Assembly (NCBI GenBank): GCA_903916595.1
Contig: CAIWXI010000049.1
Coordinates: 87,396-144,060 of the forward strand
Source of the DNA: an uncultured Bacteroidales bacterium
GTDB lineage: Bacteria; Bacteroidota; Bacteroidia; Bacteroidales; FEN-979
DNA length: 56,665 nucleotides
Direction: 5' to 3'
Shown here piece after piece: positions 53,777 through 56,665 of the stretch. The translations under genes were made by a program, and so were the position numbers. The notes beneath the pieces were generated by a model. It searched no databases. It saw only the letters and a list, made by a program, of their open reading frames with translations, and was not told the origin of the DNA. Within the stretch, counting starts at the first letter, position 1. Each line of letters starts with the position of its first letter.

Positions 53777-54844
53777 TCAATACCTTGCCGGCAATTGGTA
53801 GTTCCTGGCTGCCAGCATGGAAATCAACATTCCAGGATCATCGGTGATGATCCCGTCTACACCCCAGTCAATCAGTTTCGACACCAGGTTAACATCAAAT
53901 GTAGTCTTGCTGTGTTCCGGCCAGGTCCAGACTACAACCTTTAATCCGAGACGATGAGCCTCATCAAGGGTCGCCTTTGTAAGCACAACATCTTCGGGTT
54001 CCCAGCAGGTTCCTCCCATATCTTTGACCATCTGGGGAATAGAATTCTTATGATCCTTTACTAAGATTCCTCCGGTCCATAATCCTGCCTTGGCCGGATC
54101 GGGATCAAAAAAGCTATAAGGAGTTCCCGGTTCATTATCCCATTCAGTAAGATAAGCTGTTTTGACCCGGGCATCGAGTTTTTGAAGTTCATAGAGGCAC
54201 CTCCAGTCGAACGATTGAATCTCACACAAAGTAACAATATCCTCGTCTTTGAGGATCTTATATAGTGCAGCGGCAAACTCAGCAGGGGTGTACGTCCAGT
54301 CGTTATGTTCAGGATCCGTTTTAAATTCGATCTGGAAGCCTACTTTCCGGTTTGTTTTAGCGATCACATATCTGATCACTTCACGCAGCGTAGGCATTTG
54401 AACACCATCCATCCCGACCTGGGCCGGGAAAAATTTACTATACGAGCTGGCTGTATCCAGCCGCCCCACATCATATTTTTGAATTTCTTCCAGGGTTAAT
54501 GATTTTACCAGCAATTTCCCGGTTATGAATTTGCCATCCGCCCCTCTCACAATATTAGGATTCAGCTTGATGTCGTGCGATACGATCACCTCACCTTCCT
54601 TCGACATCACGATATCCATATCAACCCAGTGAGTCCCGATAGTGAGCCCGGTGGCATAGCCCGGGATGGAATTTTCAGGCGCATAGCTTCTTGCGCCCCG
54701 ATGTGCATATACCTGCAATTGTTTTCGCGTATCAGGCTGAACAGGGTCCTGAGTGTTTTTGCTACAGCCCCAGTGTGAAAGAAAAAACAGGGAACACATT
54801 ACCCACAGAACGATCCGGAATGATTTTGTCCTTTTCATAGTCAT
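53777..54844 (-). CDS. Glycerophosphodiester phosphodiesterase lipoprotein
   Basis: About 355 residues from the ATG at 54842-54844 (next Met two codons on); the longer frame would start inside the promoter box. Lipobox near SHWGC. GDPD motifs: YAHRGARSYAPENSIPGY (catalytic HRG and E-N), HWVDMDIVMSKEGEVIVSHD (metal-binding E/D and catalytic H), FQIEFK and the C-terminal VVVWTWPEHS with DGIITDDPG. It hydrolyses glycerophosphodiesters to glycerol-3-phosphate and an alcohol, in the periplasm or on the surface. It releases phosphate compounds that could feed the pst system. Confidence 0.9.
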   Translation of the reverse strand: MTMKRTKSFRIVLWVMCSLFFLSHWGCSKNTQDPVQPDTRKQLQVYAHRGARSYAPENSIPGYATGLTIGTHWVDMDIVMSKEGEVIVSHDIKLNPNIVRGADGKFITGKLLVKSLTLEEIQKYDVGRLDTASSYSKFFPAQVGMDGVQMPTLREVIRYVIAKTNRKVGFQIEFKTDPEHNDWTYTPAEFAAALYKILKDEDIVTLCEIQSFDWRCLYELQKLDARVKTAYLTEWDNEPGTPYSFFDPDPAKAGLWTGGILVKDHKNSIPQMVKDMGGTCWEPEDVVLTKATLDEAHRLGLKVVVWTWPEHSKTTFDVNLVSKLIDWGVDGIITDDPGMLISMLAARNYQLPARY

Positions 54845-54861
54845 CAGTTTATAGAGTAAGC

Positions 54862-54869
54862 CAAATTTA
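54862..54869 (-). promoter_or_regulatory. -7 box for the phosphodiesterase gene
   Basis: TAAATTTG on the minus strand, full TAnnTTTG match, 17 bases before the chosen start codon. Confidence 0.5.
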
Positions 54870-54974
54870 CAAATAAAGCGTGACATTACTCCTGATACTA
54901 AAAAAACAACTCACGAAAAAAGTGTAATTGGTTATTTGATGTTTTGAGGCGAAACGGTAAAATCTCAGTAAATA

Positions 54975-54982
54975 TATATTTG
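54975..54982 (+). promoter_or_regulatory. -7 box for the metallophosphatase gene
   Basis: TATATTTG, full TAnnTTTG match, about 105 bases before the ATG at 55087. A small hairpin with arms AAAGAGCA/TGCTCTTT and a GTA loop (54983-55001) lies right after it, at the start of the predicted leader. Confidence 0.4.
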
Positions 54983-55070
54983 AAAGAGCAGTATGCTCTT
55001 TTAAGAAAATAAAATAACCCTCCGGGGTAAATTAGGAGTATCTTTAGTCATTATTAATCATTATTTACGG

Positions 55071-55080
55071 AAAAAGGAGG
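55071..55080 (+). promoter_or_regulatory. Strong Shine-Dalgarno sequence
   Basis: AAAAAGGAGG ends six bases before the ATG at 55087. So complete an anti-16S match is unusual among the genes of this window and fixes the start of the metallophosphatase. Confidence 0.7.
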
Positions 55081-55086
55081 AACTCC

Positions 55087-56337
55087 ATGGTTAAAAGCTT
55101 TAAAATGACTGATCAAAAAAGATTTCATTCCATCGTTGTATTGATTCTGACTACAGCTATTGCCGGACTCCTGATCTCCGGCTGCAAAAAGAACAATGAT
55201 GAAACAGTCACCACCCAATTTTTAAAAGGGCCCTACCTTATTTTTCCTGATAATAATACGCAAATGAAGGTTCTCTGGTATACCAATATCTATCCCGGTA
55301 ACTCAAGAATAGCATGGGGAAAAACTGAAAGTTGCAGCGACAGCAACATTGCTGTGACTGAAGAGAGCTATTCATCAGACGATATGCATGGTTTTAATTA
55401 TACCCTTACCGGACTTACTCCCGGCATAAAAACCTATTATAAGGTAATTGCAGATCAGAACACTGCCGCCGGTTCATTTTACCCTGCGCCTCCCGGCAAT
55501 GCAACAAGGCTCACTTTTTACGGGATGGGTGATTCTCAGCCCAAAACCGGGGTGCCGGCCATGTTTGATGCGGTATCCGCTGCTATGCTTAGCGATATGA
55601 ACAAGGACGAGCCGAATCGTCACACTCTGGTGCTCCACGGGGGCGATTTTGTTTACCGCGGCCGGGTAGAGGGAGACTGGGGAGCAGGATATTTCAATAA
55701 CAGCTACACTAATATTGCCTCGTTATTTGCGGCCATGCCGATCATGGGTGCAGTCGGCAACCATGAGTTTTATAATGCGAATGGGAAAATAGACATGACT
55801 CATCCAAATTCTTTTATTGACCAATATTTGCCTTATCCCTATTATTCCGACTATTATTATTCATTTGATTACGGCCCGCTGCATGTAGCTGTTGTCGACA
55901 ATTATTCTTCCTACGAAGTGGGTTCTGATCAATATAACTGGCTGTCGGATGATCTCACCAATTCAACAAAACCGTGGAAAATAGTCATGTACCACGAATC
56001 GGCTTTCGGAAATGCATATGACAATATAAAGGTGCAGACCAACCTGCATCCTTTAATGGTGAGTAAAAACATCAAAATGGTGATCCAGGGGCATATCCAT
56101 TCTTATTGCCGGTGCCTTAAAGACGGGATACAGTATGTAACTTTAGGTGGTGGCGGCGCTCCCCTGGATGCTGGCCGCGGGCCTGAAGGCACTTATAACC
56201 CGGCTTTGATCCAGAAGGATGCGTTTGTTTTCCATTTCGGGCGCTTTGATCTGGTTGACAATAAGATTGATGCCACTATCATTGATAAGGATGGCAACAT
56301 TATTGACAGTTTCAGCTGTTCCACTACCATTAAGTAA
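55087..56337 (+). CDS. Metallophosphatase lipoprotein (purple acid phosphatase-like)
   Basis: 416 residues. Lipoprotein signal with lipobox LLISGC (about C33). Residues about 45-130 are a fibronectin-III-like domain (FPDNNTQMKVLWYTN, YTLTGLTPGIKTYYKVIA) as in the N-terminal domain of purple acid phosphatases. The catalytic domain has the five metallophosphatase blocks: GMGDSQ, HGGDFVYRG, GNHEFYN, MYHES and GHIHSY. It should be a two-metal phosphomono- or diesterase outside the cytoplasm. It has its own promoter candidate, a leader of about 100 bases with a hairpin, and a strong Shine-Dalgarno; a terminator follows at 56470. Confidence 0.88.
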   Translation: MVKSFKMTDQKRFHSIVVLILTTAIAGLLISGCKKNNDETVTTQFLKGPYLIFPDNNTQMKVLWYTNIYPGNSRIAWGKTESCSDSNIAVTEESYSSDDMHGFNYTLTGLTPGIKTYYKVIADQNTAAGSFYPAPPGNATRLTFYGMGDSQPKTGVPAMFDAVSAAMLSDMNKDEPNRHTLVLHGGDFVYRGRVEGDWGAGYFNNSYTNIASLFAAMPIMGAVGNHEFYNANGKIDMTHPNSFIDQYLPYPYYSDYYYSFDYGPLHVAVVDNYSSYEVGSDQYNWLSDDLTNSTKPWKIVMYHESAFGNAYDNIKVQTNLHPLMVSKNIKMVIQGHIHSYCRCLKDGIQYVTLGGGGAPLDAGRGPEGTYNPALIQKDAFVFHFGRFDLVDNKIDATIIDKDGNIIDSFSCSTTIK

Positions 56338-56469
56338 AGACAATATGACGTAAAAGTGAGTTTTGGAAAATTCATGAGACCACTTCGTTTAATGAGCGAC
56401 AACTACATTGATGATAGTGTCGATAGGATCGCTGCTGTTCATCGCTTGAATTATTTTGTGGGATGATAT

Positions 56470-56510
56470 TAAAAAGCAGACAGAGAGGTTTCCCTTTCTG
56501 TCTGCTTTTA
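56470..56510. terminator. Bidirectional intrinsic terminator
   Basis: Arms AAAGCAGACAGAGAGG and CCTTTCTGTCTGCTTT pair over 16 bases with one G-U type mismatch and a TTTC loop, with A tract before and T tract after. It separates the metallophosphatase from the convergent T9SS gene. Confidence 0.85.
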
Positions 56511-56516
56511 TCAAGT

Positions 56517-56665
56517 TTAATTACTGATGATGATCTTGCGGATGACTCTGCAGTCGCTGCTTGTAAATACGACGGTATATACACCCGGTGGAGTGGATCT
56601 GAGCTCGATGAGTTCGGTGGCCGTGCCGCTGACCCTGATGTCGGTCTTCTGGTAAATCATGGCAC
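56517..56665 (-). CDS. C-terminal end of a T9SS-secreted protein (gene continues beyond window)
   Basis: On the minus strand a frame that is open from the window edge ends at the TAA at 56517-56519. It reads YQKTDIRVSGTATELIEL, then RSTPPGVYTVVFTS and a final CRVIRKIIISN. The PPGVYTVVF-RKIII pattern is the end of a T9SS type-A sorting domain (compare LPKGMYLVKVEG in the BNR protein). The cargo domain lies outside the window, so its function is unknown. Confidence 0.75.
   Translation of the reverse strand, partial: AMIYQKTDIRVSGTATELIELRSTPPGVYTVVFTSSDCRVIRKIIISN

Noticed and set aside
54983-55001. Small hairpin as an intrinsic terminator
   Set aside because: Eight pairs with a three-base loop but only a short T run; it sits just after a promoter box and not after a gene end.
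1-56665. tRNA, rRNA, riboswitch, prophage or integrase
   Set aside because: No cloverleaf, rRNA motif, known aptamer core, recombinase or phage gene was recognised on either strand by eye; a covariance-model scan would be the decisive test.

Overview
The window looks like a chromosomal segment of a Bacteroidota member, probably an anaerobic or facultative Bacteroidales/Marinilabiliales-type organism. Evidence for the phylum is direct: two proteins end in type IX secretion (T9SS) type-A sorting domains, at least ten upstream regions carry the Bacteroidota -7 box TAnnTTTG, most genes lack strong Shine-Dalgarno sequences, and there are LytS/LytTR and FHS sugar-transporter families typical of the phylum. 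The species cannot be named from sequence alone. I saw no rRNA, tRNA, insertion sequence, prophage or CRISPR array, and no gene-free stretch exceeds 300 bases.

Layout. (1) 1-6453: surface polysaccharide genes: a 5'-truncated RgpF-like protein, an inverted family 4 glycosyltransferase bracketed by 15-bp direct repeats, an O-antigen ligase/polymerase with TPRs, and a large membrane protein. (2) 6428-8119: a soluble double-PAS histidine kinase. (3) 8258-15870: a six-gene operon for a complex I/group-4-hydrogenase-like membrane complex. Its membrane arm looks intact, but the [NiFe] cysteines, all four ligands of the proximal (N2-type) cluster and one of the two ferredoxin clusters are gone, so it belongs with the energy-converting hydrogenase-related (Ehr) complexes. 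The same operon carries four different simple-repeat families, two inside reading frames. (4) 15879-22333, minus strand: LytS kinase, LytTR regulator, TolC, MacA-like adaptor, MacB-like ATPase and permease, a self-contained tripartite efflux operon. (5) 22490-27762: rpoN, a membrane protein, a beta-barrel protein, a nucleotidyltransferase and an FHS sugar transporter. (6) 27848-33384: two large hybrid histidine kinases. (7) 33353-39549, minus strand: OprP-like porin, pstS, pstC, pstA, pstB, phoU, a complete phosphate uptake unit. (8) 39695-45763, minus strand: an unknown helical protein, a CHAD protein, CopA and a TPR/PAS histidine kinase. (9) 45847-56665: a LamG lipoprotein, a CoA-acylating aldehyde dehydrogenase with STAS and START partners, a hexahaem lipoprotein with a collagen-like stalk, a BNR/sortilin-type T9SS cargo, a glycerophosphodiester phosphodiesterase, a metallophosphatase, and the C-terminus of another T9SS cargo.

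The phosphate theme recurs (porin-Pst-PhoU, CHAD, glycerophosphodiesterase, metallophosphatase), suggesting a cell that scavenges phosphate. The most unusual content is region 3: an ion-pumping membrane arm attached to a peripheral arm predicted to hold only one Fe-S cluster, with a heptanucleotide tandem repeat in the catalytic-type subunit that could switch its reading frame. No hydrogenase maturation genes are present in the window.
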